Source: Streptococcus mitis (GTDB taxonomy: Bacteria; Bacillota; Bacilli; Lactobacillales; Streptococcaceae). Taken from it: DNA of 64,000 nt. Shown piece by piece: positions 34,679 to 45,612 of the stretch (positions are counted from its first letter, which is position 1; every line of letters starts with the position of its first letter). The translations under genes were made by a program, and so were the position numbers. The notes beneath the pieces are model-generated. The model was not told the origin of the DNA and did no database searches. It worked only from the letters and a program-made list of their open reading frames with translations. The stretch is from contig NZ_SWFJ01000004.1 in assembly GCF_005144795.1 (NCBI RefSeq), positions 62,001 through 126,000 on the forward strand. Reading direction: 5' to 3'.

Positions 34679-35893
34679 TTAGAGCAGATTATCAATCAAG
34701 TCATCTACTTCATCTTTTTCAACTTGAGGTGTAATTTCAGTAATCATGATTCCAGCTACTGCTCGCTCAACTAAGCCCTTAACATCCATACGTTTTTCAT
34801 ACTGCTCTGCATTTTTAATCTTAGGATTGGTCTTAGGACGATCAGGTGCAAAAATCGTACAGCAGTCTTCAAAAGGCTGAATAGAAATATCAAAGGTATC
34901 GATTGCCTGAGCGATGTCAATGATTTCCAACTTATCCATAGTAACCACAGGACGAATGATTGGAGTGCTGGTCACAGCATTGATAGTCTGCATGCTTTCC
35001 AAGGTCTGGCTAGCTACTTGACCAAGACTTTCCCCATTGATGATAACCAAACCATTTCGTACCTCACGGATACGATCAGTAATTCTCATCATAAAACGGC
35101 GTGTCAAGGTCATGAGGTAGGCTTCTGGTGCTTTAGCCTTGATTTCCTCTTGAATCTCTGTGAAAGGCACTTCGATAAACTGGATATTGCCCCCAAACTT
35201 GGTCAATTTACGGGTTAAATCTTGGGCTTTTTTAAGAGCCCCTGGACTAGTATATGGTGGGCTGGCAAAGTGAACCGCCTCAATATCTACCCCTCGTTTA
35301 AGAGCTAGATAACCTGCCACAGGTGAATCAATTCCTCCTGACAACATGAGCATGCCTTTACCAGAACTTCCCACAGGTAATCCTCCTGCTCCACGAAAGG
35401 TTTCATAGGAAATATAAGCCGCTTCCTCACGAATCTCAACCTGAAGATTAATATCTGGATTTTTCATCTGAGCTTTCACGTTTGGAATAGCCTTGAAAAC
35501 AGCACTACCAAGAGTTTGATTGAGTTCACGACTATCAAGTTCAAAGGTGTGGTCGCTACGCTTACCAGTGATTTTAAAGGTCATCCCTTCCTTGTAGGTT
35601 TCTTTCATAATCTCTTGGACAGCAGACTTAAGAACTTCCACAGACTTTTCGACTTTATAAACGGGAGAGAAGTTTTGAATTCCAAATACTTTTTTGAGGG
35701 ATTCTGCTACTGCGGTGTAATCAGCTCCATTGAGGTAAGCGTGGGCACGATCGCGATCTGCGGTTACCTTAACTTGGGGATAGATAGACAAAACGTCTGA
35801 AATATTATTACGAAGTTTATTGATGAAACGCATACGATTTTTGTGTTTAGTTGACAATTCTCCGTAGCGAATCATAATTTCTGAATACTGCAT
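34679..35893 (-). CDS. thiI: tRNA 4-thiouridine synthase ThiI
   Basis: 404 residues: N-terminal ferredoxin-like and THUMP domain (~1-165), PP-loop pyrophosphatase [20 protein letters not shown], and [15 protein letters not shown]. Lacks the C-terminal rhodanese domain of E. coli ThiI, as in other Firmicutes. Adds sulfur to U8 of tRNA and can serve thiamine synthesis. Sulfur donor is the cysteine desulfurase encoded 9 bases upstream. Confidence 0.97.
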   Translation of the reverse strand: MQYSEIMIRYGELSTKHKNRMRFINKLRNNISDVLSIYPQVKVTADRDRAHAYLNGADYTAVAESLKKVFGIQNFSPVYKVEKSVEVLKSAVQEIMKETYKEGMTFKITGKRSDHTFELDSRELNQTLGSAVFKAIPNVKAQMKNPDINLQVEIREEAAYISYETFRGAGGLPVGSSGKGMLMLSGGIDSPVAGYLALKRGVDIEAVHFASPPYTSPGALKKAQDLTRKLTKFGGNIQFIEVPFTEIQEEIKAKAPEAYLMTLTRRFMMRITDRIREVRNGLVIINGESLGQVASQTLESMQTINAVTSTPIIRPVVTMDKLEIIDIAQAIDTFDISIQPFEDCCTIFAPDRPKTNPKIKNAEQYEKRMDVKGLVERAVAGIMITEITPQVEKDEVDDLIDNLL

Positions 35894-35901
35894 AAATGCT
35901 C

Positions 35902-37044
35902 CTATCTTACTTTTCTAGTTTGATTATAAATTAATTTTAGCTTGGTCAAAAACTGCTCGACCTGACTCATATCATTTTCAAGGTCTAGGCTAAGACGCAC
36001 AGCTGACTGGGCCTTATCCTTGTCCACTCCCATGGCAATTAAGGTGCCTGCAGGTTTTCCTGCCTTGGATGAACAAGCAGAGGTCGTTGAGATAAAAATA
36101 TCATAGTCTTCAAAGGCGTGGACGATGACTTCACCACGAACACCCTTAATTCCAAAAGTCAGGATATGAGGGGTAAATTCTTCCTCATCTGAAAAGACAA
36201 AAATATCTGGATAGTCCAGAAGTGCTTGGCGAATCACTGCCTTCATCTGTCCTGTCTTACTAGTAAAGATATCTAGCTTTTCCATAGATAAACGGAGAGC
36301 CTTGGCTGTCGTTGCAATTCCTGCGACATTTTCAGTTGTCGAACGATAATCACGCTCTTGGCCACCACCTGTTAAAAGAGGAGTAATCTTCTTGCCAGAC
36401 TTGATATAGACAAAACCAACGCCACGAACTCCGTGGAACTTGTGACTAGAGAAGGTCGCGAAATCCACTCGTTCTGTCAGATACTTTTCAGTTGGAATCT
36501 TAGCAAGTGCCTGAACCGCATCAACATGGAAGGAAATAGTCGGCTTGTCTGCTAACAGTTCTGAAATAGCCTCAATTGGCTGAACAGAACCGATTTCATT
36601 GTTCACAGCCATGACGGAAACGAGGGTCGTATCAGGTCTTATCAAATCTGCTAGTGCCTCAACATCCACAAATCCTTTGTTATCAACTGGAGCAAAATCT
36701 ACTTCAAATCCTTGAGATTTCAACCAGAGGGCTGACTCTTTGACTGCCGGATGTTCAATGGCTGATACAATAATGTGCTTTCCAAACCGGGATTTTTCAA
36801 AGGCCACACCCTTGATGACCCAGTTATCCCCTTCTGTTCCACCAGAAGTAAAGAAGATTTCCTCACTTTTCTTACCGATTAAATCTGCAATCTGTTGGCG
36901 GGAAGCATCTAATATTCGTGTTGCTTGGTCTCCCAAACGATGGAGACTAGATGGGTTTCCTAAAATTTTTGAAGCCACCTGCATATAGGTTTCAAGAGCT
37001 TCAGGATAAGGCTTGGTCGTCGCCGAATTATCAAAGTAAATCAT
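35902..37044 (-). CDS. Cysteine desulfurase (NifS/IscS-like), 380 aa
   Basis: PLP Lys in [30 protein letters not shown], and catalytic Cys loop [16 protein letters not shown]. Takes sulfur from cysteine as a persulfide. Operon with thiI points to tRNA thiolation as its main job (NifZ-like role in Bacillus), rather than Fe-S assembly. Confidence 0.95.
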   Translation of the reverse strand: MIYFDNSATTKPYPEALETYMQVASKILGNPSSLHRLGDQATRILDASRQQIADLIGKKSEEIFFTSGGTEGDNWVIKGVAFEKSRFGKHIIVSAIEHPAVKESALWLKSQGFEVDFAPVDNKGFVDVEALADLIRPDTTLVSVMAVNNEIGSVQPIEAISELLADKPTISFHVDAVQALAKIPTEKYLTERVDFATFSSHKFHGVRGVGFVYIKSGKKITPLLTGGGQERDYRSTTENVAGIATTAKALRLSMEKLDIFTSKTGQMKAVIRQALLDYPDIFVFSDEEEFTPHILTFGIKGVRGEVIVHAFEDYDIFISTTSACSSKAGKPAGTLIAMGVDKDKAQSAVRLSLDLENDMSQVEQFLTKLKLIYNQTRKVR

Positions 37045-37182
37045 GTTTTCTCACACTTTCTAAAATCACTCCTTCTATTGTATCATGAAACGGAGCTTGC
37101 GACAAGAAAGGGCAATTCCTCTTTTTTTAAGATTTTTTTAAAGAAATGCGGTATAATAAACTTTAATTAAAGGAGAGAATGT

Positions 37183-37611
37183 ATGTCTAATTATCGTAGA
37201 ACTTCAAAACCAAAAACAGAACACATCAAAAAAGGCTTCACAGTCTTTCAAAAAACCGTTGCTACTATCGGTAGTATCCTTGGCTTAATTACCGCAAGTA
37301 TCACTATCATGAACGCCTTGGATAATAACAAAAATACTAAAAAAGAACCTACGACAAGCCAGACGACAACAATTGTCAAAGAAATTCAAAAGGAATCCCC
37401 TCAGGAAAATACTAGTCCCAATAAAGAAAATAACACTTCTCAAGAAAAAACACAGCAAGAGGAAACACCAAAAGCTAGCGTCAAGGAAGAGAAAAAAGAA
37501 GAGCAGAAAACAGCAACTCAAGACTCTACTACATCTGCCACAAGTAAACCTACTACTGAAAATGAAAAACAGTCCAATACCCCAACTTCGGAAAATAAAA
37601 CTAATCAATAA
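37183..37611 (+). CDS. Single-pass membrane protein with low-complexity tail, 142 aa
   Basis: ATG after AAAGGAGAGAATGT. Basic N-terminus (RRTSKPKTEHIKKGF), one membrane helix (VATIGSILGLITASITIMNA, ~29-48), then ~90 residues of Thr/Ser/Lys/Gln/Glu without order, predicted outside the cell. Function unknown; gene follows its own promoter (TATAAT near 37152) and has a terminator. Confidence 0.8.
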   Translation: MSNYRRTSKPKTEHIKKGFTVFQKTVATIGSILGLITASITIMNALDNNKNTKKEPTTSQTTTIVKEIQKESPQENTSPNKENNTSQEKTQQEETPKASVKEEKKEEQKTATQDSTTSATSKPTTENEKQSNTPTSENKTNQ

Positions 37612-37617
37612 TCACTA

Positions 37618-37658
37618 AAATAGCCTCCTTCCAAACTTGGAAAGAAGCTATTTTTTTA
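37618..37658. terminator. Terminator between the membrane protein gene and ftsK
   Basis: AATAGC..CCTTCC / GGAAAG..GCTATTTTTTT hairpin. Confidence 0.75.
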
Positions 37659-39959
37659 TTGTTGTAAAACTTTTCTTGGTTTGGTACCTTCAGCTGGACC
37701 AATGACACCTGACATCTCAAGCTCTTCCATGAGACGGGTCGCACGGTTAAATCCAACTGACAAACGACGCTGAATCATAGATGCGCTGGCTTTCTGCGTT
37801 TCGATTACCAAAGCCTTGGCTTCTTCAAAGAGCGGATCTCCACCAGAATCACCATCTGAAAATTCTCCTTCATTCTCAGAAACCTCACCCGGATCAAAGC
37901 TCTCATCGTAGTCCGCATCTGCCTGAGCCTTGATGAAGTTTACGATGCGTTCGACATCGTCATCCGATATAAAGGATCCTTGGAGACGAACTGGGTGGTT
38001 TTCATCAATCGGTTTAAAGAGCATGTCACCTCGACCAAGCAGTTTTTCTGCTCCATTTTCATCCAAGATGGTGCGCGAGTCTGTACCTGATGATACCGCA
38101 AAAGCCACTCGAGATGGGACATTGGCCTTGATCAGACCAGAGATGACATCAACGGATGGACGTTGGGTTGCAAGAATCATGTGGATACCGGCAGCACGCG
38201 CCTTCTGCCCAAGACGAATGATGGCATCTTCCACTTCCTTGCTGGCAACCATCATGAGGTCAGCCAACTCATCCACAATCACGACAATGAGCGGTAACGG
38301 AACCTGCTTGTACTCAGACTGGGCATTGAACTCTTCTACCTTTGCATTAAAGCCTGCAATATTCCGAACTCCCACCTTGGCAAAGAGTTCATAACGATTT
38401 TCCATTTCATCCACGACCTTTTGCAAAGCCTTGCTGGCCTTACGTGGATTGGTCACGACTGGAATCAAGAGGTGGGGAATATCATTGTAAACAGACAACT
38501 CAACCATCTTGGGATCGACCATCATAAATTTAACTTGATCGGGTCTCGCCTTCATGAGGATGCTAGCGATAATGCCATTAACAGCTACTGACTTCCCTGA
38601 GCCTGTTGAACCTGCGACTAGCAAGTGGGGCATTTTAGAAAGGTCAAAAGCTCTTGCGGTTCCATTAACAGCCTTCCCTAAAGGAATTTCCAAGAGATTT
38701 TCTGCTTTCGTTTGAGATTGTTCCCATAGTTCACGGAAAGAAACTGTCGCAATCTCAGAGTTAGGTACTTCAATCCCCACTAAAGATTTCCCTGGGATAG
38801 GTGCTTCGATTCGGACATCCTTAGCCGCCAAGGCTAGAGCGAGGTCATCTGCGAGATTGGAAATGCGGTTAACCCTTACACCAACGGCCGGCTTGACTTC
38901 ATACTTGGTCACTGATGGTCCAATTTCAGCCCGTTCAACTGTTACCTTGATACCAAAACTAGCAAAAGTTTCTTCTAGGATTTTGATATTTTCTCGGACA
39001 ATTTTCTTCTCTTTAGACTGGTCTTTTGGTTTATCAGGGGCAAAAAGTTGTAAGCTTGGAAGTTTGTATTCAAGGGCCTCCTTGGCTGAAAAATCGACCT
39101 GAACATCTTCATCATCCAAGGTTTCTTCTTGTTCAGGAAATTCAAGTTCAGCTTGAGGCAAGATGATCTCTGGTTCTACCCACTCTTCTTCTGGAACCGG
39201 TGGAACATCAAGCACAACATCTTCTGTCAGAATTTCACCTGTTTCCATATCAACAGGAGGAAGATTGAGCAAAGCTTTCTCAGCTGCTTCTTTTTCTAAT
39301 CTAGCCTCTTCCTCAGCCTTTTGACGAGCTTTTTCTTCTTGTTTGACAAAGCGTTCCTCTTTTCGACGCTCATGCCCTTCCCGCCATTTGGCAAAGCCTC
39401 TACTGAAAAATTCAGCAATATCGTAAACAGACCAAGGACTAACTAGGAGAGCACCCACTAAAATCAAGATAGCACCAATAAAGTAAGTACCGATATTTGA
39501 AAAGAGAAAGGCTGTTGGCACATAGAGGGCAACACCAATCAAGCCTCCTCCAGCAAAACTGGTCGTTCGAAAACCAGTCAAATCAGTCACAACCTGAGCC
39601 ATGGTTCCTTTTAGAACTGACTTGTCCAAGCCATATTTCCAAACCAAGTAGGCCTCAAAAATCAGGAGCAAGCCTGCAAATATAGTGAAAAAGCCAGATA
39701 GAAGACCTTCCTGTTTTCGGATCCACTTGAAAAAGAAGAGATAGATTAAGAGGCCAAATATAGCTAGATAAGCTAGGCTACCCACCAGCAAGCGAATTAA
39801 ATTGTAAAGAGTGATACCTGCAGACCCTAATTTGAAGGCTGCAAAAATCAATAAAAGCGCTATTCCCAACGAAATCAACATTCGTTGAATCGCTTCTTTT
39901 CTTTCGAGTTCTGCTTTAGACGGTCTCCGTCTCGTTTTACTTGTATTCTTGTTTGCCAT
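37656..39959 (-). CDS. ftsK: DNA translocase FtsK/SpoIIIE
   Basis: 767 residues: N-terminal four membrane helices (~30-165), acidic/Glu-rich linker (~200-300), then the motor with Walker [31 protein letters not shown], and C-terminal gamma winged-helix domain ([19 protein letters not shown]) that reads polarity sites. Pumps DNA at the septum in chromosome segregation. Confidence 0.98.
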   Translation of the reverse strand: MANKNTSKTRRRPSKAELERKEAIQRMLISLGIALLLIFAAFKLGSAGITLYNLIRLLVGSLAYLAIFGLLIYLFFFKWIRKQEGLLSGFFTIFAGLLLIFEAYLVWKYGLDKSVLKGTMAQVVTDLTGFRTTSFAGGGLIGVALYVPTAFLFSNIGTYFIGAILILVGALLVSPWSVYDIAEFFSRGFAKWREGHERRKEERFVKQEEKARQKAEEEARLEKEAAEKALLNLPPVDMETGEILTEDVVLDVPPVPEEEWVEPEIILPQAELEFPEQEETLDDEDVQVDFSAKEALEYKLPSLQLFAPDKPKDQSKEKKIVRENIKILEETFASFGIKVTVERAEIGPSVTKYEVKPAVGVRVNRISNLADDLALALAAKDVRIEAPIPGKSLVGIEVPNSEIATVSFRELWEQSQTKAENLLEIPLGKAVNGTARAFDLSKMPHLLVAGSTGSGKSVAVNGIIASILMKARPDQVKFMMVDPKMVELSVYNDIPHLLIPVVTNPRKASKALQKVVDEMENRYELFAKVGVRNIAGFNAKVEEFNAQSEYKQVPLPLIVVIVDELADLMMVASKEVEDAIIRLGQKARAAGIHMILATQRPSVDVISGLIKANVPSRVAFAVSSGTDSRTILDENGAEKLLGRGDMLFKPIDENHPVRLQGSFISDDDVERIVNFIKAQADADYDESFDPGEVSENEGEFSDGDSGGDPLFEEAKALVIETQKASASMIQRRLSVGFNRATRLMEELEMSGVIGPAEGTKPRKVLQQ

Positions 39960-40044
39960 TCTTCTATTATACCATATTTGACAGACATTTCGGAAAGAGA
40001 AAAAGACTGCACTAAACGGTACAATCTTTTCATTTTTCTATTTT

Positions 40045-41997
40045 TTATGCTTGGGGTTTGCGTAGGTAACCATAAACCACACCACTTACAATTGCTCCTA
40101 CTAAGACAGAAACGAGGTAAAGAAGAGCATTTGAAGTAAGGGCGATGACGAAGATTCCTCCGTGTGGTGCCATGAGTTTGATACCAGTAAGACCAACGAG
40201 GCCACCTGCTACTGCTGAACCAAGGATGAAGCTTGGGATAGCACGAGCTGGGTCAGCGGCACCAAATGGAATCGCTCCCTCAGTGATAAATGACAAGCCC
40301 ATGATAATGTTGGTCAAACCAGAGTTGCGTTCTTCCTTAGTAAATTTGTCTTTAAAGAGAAGAGTTGCTACAAAAATAGCAAGTGGTGGAACCATTCCTC
40401 CAGCCATAACTGCTGCCATGGCTACAGAACCACCTGAAGAAACAGTCGCTGCAAGCGTACCTGTACCAAAGACATAGGCCGCTTTGTTAACTGGTCCACC
40501 CATGTCAACAGCCATCATTCCACCAAGAACGATACCAAGAAGGACAGCTGAACCTCCTCCAAGACCGCCAAGGAAATCATTCATAGCAGTGTTGATTGCT
40601 GCCATCGGGATGTTAACAGCTAGCATGACAAATCCAGTCAAGATTGTTCCAAGAAGTGGCAAGAGAAGGATTGATTTAGCACCTTCAAGTGAACGAGGAA
40701 CTTTGACGTATTTCTTGATAGCAAGAACCAAGGCACCTGCGATAAACCCACCCACAAGAGCACCTAGGAAACCAGATGAGACACCTGCAAGAGTTGAAGT
40801 TGCTTCACCACCTGCTGCATAAGGGATTTTACCAAAGGCAAAACCTTCTTTGGCAATGGCACCAGCCACGAAACCTGCTACCAAACCTGGTTTTTCAGCG
40901 ATAGAGTAGGCAACATAACCTGCAAAGACTGGAAGCATCAAACCAAAGGCAGCTCCACCAATTTTCATGAACATAGAAGCTAGCTCATGGTAAGAACCAA
41001 GATTGCCAAGATTTTCATTCGGCACACCTAAAGCACCGTCAATCAAGAAGGCAAGAGCAATCATGATACCACCACCGATAACGAATGGCAACATTTGAGA
41101 TACACCACTCATCAAGTGTTTGTAGAAGGCACCACCAAGGCTTTGTTTTTCATTGCTTGCGGTTGCAGCTTTTGCTCCATTAGCAGCACGATAAACTTCT
41201 GCATCTCCTGATAGAGCCAAGTTAATCAATTCTTCTGTCTTACGGATACCGTCAGCTACTGGACGATTGATCAATGATTTCCCATCGAAACGATCCATTT
41301 CAACGGCCTTGTCTGCTGCGATGATAACAGCTTTAGCCTTGCGGATATCTTCTGCAGTTAGTTGATTTCCAACACCGCTAGCACCATTAGTTTCAACCTT
41401 GATCCCAACACCCATTTCAGCAGCTACTTTTTGAAGGGCTTCTTGGGCCATGTAAGTGTGGGCAATACCTGTCGTACAAGCTGTAACAGCTACGATAAAG
41501 TCATCAGAGTCGTTGGCAGGCGCTTGAACAGGTTCCTCAGTTTTTTCTGAAGCTTGGTCAAAAAGCTCAATGACTTGATCAGCTGATGTTGCTTGACGGA
41601 GTCTGTCAGCAAAACCGTCTTTCATCAAGTATTGAGACAATTCTGCCAAGGCTGCTAAGTGAGTATCATTGGCACCTTCTGGAGCTGCAATCATAAAGAA
41701 GAGGTCAGTTGCTTGCCCATCCAAGCTCTCATAATCAACACCCTTATTTGACTTAGCAAAGAGAACTGTCGCTTCTTTAACAGCAGCGTTTTTGCTGTGA
41801 GGCATAGCGATTCCGTCTCCTAAACCAGTAGAAGTCAAAGCTTCACGCGCCAAAATACCTTCTTTAAATGTTTCAAAATCTGTCACATAACCGTGATCTA
41901 CCAAGCTTTTAATCATCTCTTCGATGACAGCAGTTTTTTCAGTTGCTTGTAAATCTAGCAACATGACATCTTTTCTCAATAGGTCTTGAATTTTCAT
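40045..41997 (-). CDS. fruA: PTS fructose-specific enzyme IIABC
   Basis: 650 residues. EIIA (1-150) with GDGIAMPHSKNAAVKEA (phospho-His), EIIB (~168-262) with VAVTACTTGIAHTYMAQ (phospho-Cys), EIIC (~295-640) multi-spanning, DMGGPVNKAAYVFG. Imports fructose as fructose 1-phosphate. Overlaps fruK by 4 bases in the fruR-fruK-fruA operon. Confidence 0.97.
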   Translation of the reverse strand: MKIQDLLRKDVMLLDLQATEKTAVIEEMIKSLVDHGYVTDFETFKEGILAREALTSTGLGDGIAMPHSKNAAVKEATVLFAKSNKGVDYESLDGQATDLFFMIAAPEGANDTHLAALAELSQYLMKDGFADRLRQATSADQVIELFDQASEKTEEPVQAPANDSDDFIVAVTACTTGIAHTYMAQEALQKVAAEMGVGIKVETNGASGVGNQLTAEDIRKAKAVIIAADKAVEMDRFDGKSLINRPVADGIRKTEELINLALSGDAEVYRAANGAKAATASNEKQSLGGAFYKHLMSGVSQMLPFVIGGGIMIALAFLIDGALGVPNENLGNLGSYHELASMFMKIGGAAFGLMLPVFAGYVAYSIAEKPGLVAGFVAGAIAKEGFAFGKIPYAAGGEATSTLAGVSSGFLGALVGGFIAGALVLAIKKYVKVPRSLEGAKSILLLPLLGTILTGFVMLAVNIPMAAINTAMNDFLGGLGGGSAVLLGIVLGGMMAVDMGGPVNKAAYVFGTGTLAATVSSGGSVAMAAVMAGGMVPPLAIFVATLLFKDKFTKEERNSGLTNIIMGLSFITEGAIPFGAADPARAIPSFILGSAVAGGLVGLTGIKLMAPHGGIFVIALTSNALLYLVSVLVGAIVSGVVYGYLRKPQA

Positions 41998-42905
41998 CTT
42001 TTTTCTACCTCAACTTTTTCATATGTTTCTTTAATAAATTCCGCCGTTGCCAAGTCATCCGAGAAGGTCGTTGCCGTTCCACAAGCTACCCCCCATTTGA
42101 ATGCTTCTACTGCATCTTTTGATTTGACAAATTCACCTGTAAATCCAGCGACCATAGAGTCACCAGCACCAACTGAATTTTTGACTGTTCCCTTGATTGG
42201 TTTAGCAAAGTAAGCTCCCTCAGATGTTACCAGAAGGGCACCGTCGCCAGCCATAGAGATAATGACGTTTTGAGCACCTTTAGCCAGTAACTCACGAGCG
42301 TATTTCTCAATTTCATCTAAACTTTCGAGTTTAACCCCAAAAATCGCTCCAAGTTCATGATTGTTTGGTTTGACCAAAAGCGGCTGATAATCCAAACTAT
42401 CAATCAAGGTCTGACCTTCAAAGTCACAAACCACTTGCGCACCATTCTGACGTGTCAAGGCAATTAAATCCTTGTAGATAACATTGCCTAGATTTTTAGC
42501 ACTTGAACCCGCAAAGACAACTGTATCTTCTGCTGTCAAACTAGACAAAATAGCTTTCAACTCTTTAAGCTGAGCTAGTTCAACAGTTGGACCCGTTCCG
42601 TTAATTTCTGTTTCTTGGTCCGCTTTGATTTTAACATTGATACGAGTATCCTCTGCTACTTGGACAAAACGTGTCTCGATTGCTTCATCAGCCAAAGTAT
42701 CTGTGATAAATTTACCAGTAAAACCTCCGATAAATCCAGTCGCTGTATTTGGAATATCCAAGCGTTTCAAGACACGACTGACATTGATTCCTTTCCCTCC
42801 AGCAAACTTATCATCACTATCCATTCGATTGACACTACCGACTTGGACTTGGTCCAAACGAACGATATAGTCAATGGATGGATTGAGTGTGACTGTATAA
42901 ATCAT
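41994..42905 (-). CDS. fruK: 1-phosphofructokinase
   Basis: 303 residues of the PfkB family: FAGGKGINVSRVLKRL near residue 36 and the catalytic VKNSVGAGDSMVAGFTG near 250. Converts fructose 1-phosphate to fructose 1,6-bisphosphate. Overlaps both neighbours by 4 bases. Confidence 0.97.
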   Translation of the reverse strand: MIYTVTLNPSIDYIVRLDQVQVGSVNRMDSDDKFAGGKGINVSRVLKRLDIPNTATGFIGGFTGKFITDTLADEAIETRFVQVAEDTRINVKIKADQETEINGTGPTVELAQLKELKAILSSLTAEDTVVFAGSSAKNLGNVIYKDLIALTRQNGAQVVCDFEGQTLIDSLDYQPLLVKPNNHELGAIFGVKLESLDEIEKYARELLAKGAQNVIISMAGDGALLVTSEGAYFAKPIKGTVKNSVGAGDSMVAGFTGEFVKSKDAVEAFKWGVACGTATTFSDDLATAEFIKETYEKVEVEKR

Positions 42906-43642
42906 ACTTCTATTACCTCCGTTTTCTCCTTAATAGCCTGCAAGAGCTCATGCCCTTGACTTGTGATAACAATAGCTCGTTTGAGTGGTGCTACCTTGGC
43001 AAAGCAAGTTTGTCCAATTTTTGACGAATCAACCAAGACATAGGTCTGTTTGGCATTCTCTAAAATAGCGCGCTTCACAGCACCCTCTTCCATATCAGGA
43101 GTTGTATAATAGCCATCGTCCACACCATTCATCCCGATAAAGGCACGATCAAAGTGCAATTGGTTAATCTGGTTAAGAGCAACGCCCCCGATGCTAGCAT
43201 CTGTTGCCATCTTGACACTTCCTCCAACCATGACAGTTGGAATCTGCTTTTCAACCAACTGTGCGGCATGGTGAATCGAGTTGGTCACGACTGTAACATT
43301 CTTATTGACCAATTCATGAATCAAAAAAGCAGTTGTTGTTCCAGCATCGATAAAGATGACATCTTGTTCCTTGATGAGAGAGGCTGCTTTCTGAGCCAGC
43401 AACTTCTTCTCTTGAAGGTTTTTGACAGATTTTTCTTGAATGGTTTCTTCTTCCTGCAAAGAGTGAGGCAATTCTGCTCCACCATGTACGCGACGAAGCT
43501 TGTTTTCCGCTTCCAACTCATCCAAATCTCTTCGAACCGTTGATTCTGAGGTCTCTAGCAAACTAACTAATTTTTCTAGAGAAACTACATGATGTTGATT
43601 TAACTCCTCTAAAATCAGTTGCTTCCGCTCTGTTTTTAACAC
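42902..43642 (-). CDS. fruR: DeoR-family regulator of fructose genes
   Basis: 246 residues; N-terminal helix-turn-helix (RKQLILEELNQHHVVSLEKL, ETSESTVRRDLDELE) and C-terminal sugar-phosphate sensor (IFIDAGTTTAFLIHEL). Starts at GTG 43642 after a strong AGGAGGTGA. Represses the operon until fructose 1-phosphate binds, by analogy to the family. Confidence 0.95.
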   Translation of the reverse strand: MLKTERKQLILEELNQHHVVSLEKLVSLLETSESTVRRDLDELEAENKLRRVHGGAELPHSLQEEETIQEKSVKNLQEKKLLAQKAASLIKEQDVIFIDAGTTTAFLIHELVNKNVTVVTNSIHHAAQLVEKQIPTVMVGGSVKMATDASIGGVALNQINQLHFDRAFIGMNGVDDGYYTTPDMEEGAVKRAILENAKQTYVLVDSSKIGQTCFAKVAPLKRAIVITSQGHELLQAIKEKTEVIEV

Positions 43643-43654
43643 CGAATCACCTCC

Positions 43655-43700
43655 TGTTATCGTTTACACTATTCATTCTATCACACTTTATTTAAAAGTC
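43655..43700 (-). promoter_or_regulatory. fru operon promoter with perfect cre site
   Basis: Leftward promoter TTGACT-N16-TAGAAT (about 43702 to 43675). Just downstream, TGTAAACGATAACA (43668-43655) fits the cre consensus TGNNANCGNNNNCA exactly, placed to act as a CcpA roadblock between promoter and ribosome site. Confidence 0.75.
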
Positions 43701-43759
43701 AAGCATTTTTTATCATTTTCTTTCAAAATCTATCATTTTCCTTATTTCTAGAATTTTTA

Positions 43760-43788
43760 TTGCAAGATAAGGGCCTTTATGGTAGACT
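43760..43788 (+). promoter_or_regulatory. tRNA-Ser promoter
   Basis: TTGCAA (43760-43765), 17 bases, TAGACT (43783-43788), 16 bases before the tRNA. Confidence 0.65.
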
Positions 43789-43803
43789 ATTTGAGTAAGT
43801 ATT

Positions 43804-43891
43804 GGAAGATTACTCAAGAGGCTTAAGAGGCCGTGTTGGAAACGCGGTAGGCGTGTAACAGCGTGCGTGGGTTCGAATCCCATGTCTTCCG
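43804..43891 (+). tRNA. tRNA-Ser (anticodon GGA)
   Basis: Acceptor GGAAGAT/GTCTTCC, anticodon stem CCGTG/CGCGG with loop TTGGAAA, long variable arm of class II tRNA, T arm GTGGGTTCGAATCCCAT. 88 bases. Confidence 0.95.
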
Positions 43892-43900
43892 TTTATTTTA

Positions 43901-43937
43901 AAAAAGATACCCAAGAAATCTTGGGTATCTTTTTTCT
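43901..43937. terminator. Terminator between tRNA-Ser and mntH
   Basis: AAAAAAGATACCCAAG / CTTGGGTATCTTTTTT hairpin with T/A runs on both sides. Confidence 0.85.
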
Positions 43938-43969
43938 TATATGCTTGTTTTATAACTCGGGTGAATTTC

Positions 43970-45304
43970 TTAGAAAATATCAAATAACAATTTCACATTG
44001 AGAATTGTTAAGATAATGGAAACGATATAGCCAAGGATGGTATTCCATTTGGCATTGGTAAATTCTCCCATCAGTGATTTCTTAGAAGTTAGATAAATCA
44101 GTGGGAAGATTGAAAATGGAAGAGCAATCGAAAGAAAGACTTGTGAATAAACCAATAACTGATCTAATGTTTTTTCCTGATGACCAAACAGAACCGCTAC
44201 AATCATGACAGGCAACAAGGCAAAGAGACGAGTTGCCAAACGAATGAACCATTGAGGTAATCTCATATGCAAGAAACCTTCCATAACGATTTGTCCAGTC
44301 AAGGTACCCGTAATTGTCGAATTTTGACCACTGGCTAATAAAGCCAAGGCAAACAAGGTTGATAAGGTCGAGCTAGCTATAGCTCCTGCAATAGTAGAAT
44401 CCTGCAAGGCATTATACATTTGAGAGAAGGCAGAAATCTCAGATGCATGGCCGAAAAAGAGAGCCGCCCCGAGAATTAATAGAAGGGAGTTAACCACAAA
44501 GGCCAAGGATAATTGGAGATTTGAATCCCAGGTCATAAAGCGCACGGCTTTTCGAACATCATTCTTGTCCTTGTGATTGATTTTCCGAGTTTGTGACAAG
44601 GAAGAATGCAAATAGAGGTTATGGGGCATAACCGTTGCTCCCACGATCCCTAGTGCCAAGGTTAATTGACTTTCATGCCCTGGCAAGGGACTTTCAAATA
44701 AGGTTGCATTCGGTAGATAACCCTCAACGATTCCTTGGAAGCTTGGATGTGACAAAGCTACCAGATAGGTAAAAATTGCTAGAATGGTTAAAATCAGTGT
44801 TGTCACAATAGCTTCAATCTTCTTAAAGCCAAATTTCATCAGAAGCAATAAGAGAAAAACATCCAACACGGTCAAGAGAATTGCTATCATAATCGGAATC
44901 TTAAAGAGAAGATTGAGAGCAATCGCTGAACCTAGAACTTCTGCCAGATCTGTCGCCATCAAGGCTAATTCTAAAATCACCCATAGACTATAACGAAGCC
45001 ATTTAGGTGAATGATGAGCCGTTGCTTGAGCCAGGTCCATCTGGGTTACAATACCAAGCTTTCCTGCCATCTGCTGAAGTTGCATGGCAATGAGAGATGA
45101 AATCAAGATAACAAACAAGAGACTATACTTATAGGAAGCACCACCGACTACACTGGTAATCCAGTTTCCTGGATCCATATAACCAACTGCGACAAGAGCA
45201 CCCGGACCTAAAAAGGCATTTAAATTTTGCCAGAAATGATTGTTATTTGGAGTATCGATAGATTGATTAATCTCAGAGAGTGACACTTTTTTATGAGAAG
45301 ACAT
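43970..45304 (-). CDS. mntH: NRAMP-family Mn(II)/Fe(II) transporter MntH, 444 aa
   Basis: Intact. [20 protein letters not shown] holds the metal-binding DPGN of helix 1; [15 protein letters not shown] is the helix 6 motif with Met and His; about 11 membrane segments. Proton-coupled import of Mn or Fe. A very similar copy at 11977-13310 is broken, so this is the working one. Long leader (about 130 bases) between an extended -10 (TGTTATAAT, near 45443) and the ATG. Confidence 0.95.
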   Translation of the reverse strand: MSSHKKVSLSEINQSIDTPNNNHFWQNLNAFLGPGALVAVGYMDPGNWITSVVGGASYKYSLLFVILISSLIAMQLQQMAGKLGIVTQMDLAQATAHHSPKWLRYSLWVILELALMATDLAEVLGSAIALNLLFKIPIMIAILLTVLDVFLLLLLMKFGFKKIEAIVTTLILTILAIFTYLVALSHPSFQGIVEGYLPNATLFESPLPGHESQLTLALGIVGATVMPHNLYLHSSLSQTRKINHKDKNDVRKAVRFMTWDSNLQLSLAFVVNSLLLILGAALFFGHASEISAFSQMYNALQDSTIAGAIASSTLSTLFALALLASGQNSTITGTLTGQIVMEGFLHMRLPQWFIRLATRLFALLPVMIVAVLFGHQEKTLDQLLVYSQVFLSIALPFSIFPLIYLTSKKSLMGEFTNAKWNTILGYIVSIILTILNVKLLFDIF

Positions 45305-45498
45305 AGATACTTACCTCTTTCTAAACCTACTTTTTCATTATTTTCTATTAGAGAAAAATAAGATTGACTTTAAACTATTAAAACAATGAAAACTATATGA
45401 AAAACATTTAGTTTTTTCATTATTTTTCTTAAGGCACCTTAATTATAACAGAAAATATGATAAAAACTTAAGAAAATTCAGGACTTGATTTAATATTT

Positions 45499-45529
45499 AG
45501 GATACAACAAAATGTTGTATCCTTTTTTT
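45499..45529 (+). terminator. Orphan plus-strand terminator
   Basis: GGATACAACA / TGTTGTATCC followed by TTTTTTT. No plus-strand gene precedes it up to the mntH start. Confidence 0.65.
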
Positions 45530-45555
45530 GCAAAAGAATACCAAAGAATAAAATA

Positions 45556-45585
45556 AAAAACGTTGTAAAAACAACGTTTTAGAAA
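45556..45585 (-). terminator. tmRNA terminator
   Basis: AAAACGTTGT / ACAACGTTTT followed leftward by TTTTATTTTA. Confidence 0.8.
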
Positions 45586-45612
45586 GATTTACAAAACAAT
45601 GTAAATTATCAA

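Larger units (their letters stand above)
45305..45612. other. Intergenic stretch mntH-ssrA
   Basis: Holds the mntH leader and promoter (45443-45448 on the minus strand), a plus-strand terminator with no recognised upstream gene (45499-45529), and the tmRNA terminator (45556-45585). No reading frame of note. Confidence 0.6.

Noticed and set aside
37930..38394. 154-codon frame opposite ftsK
   Set aside because: Shadow of the FtsK motor domain; no ribosome site or family match.
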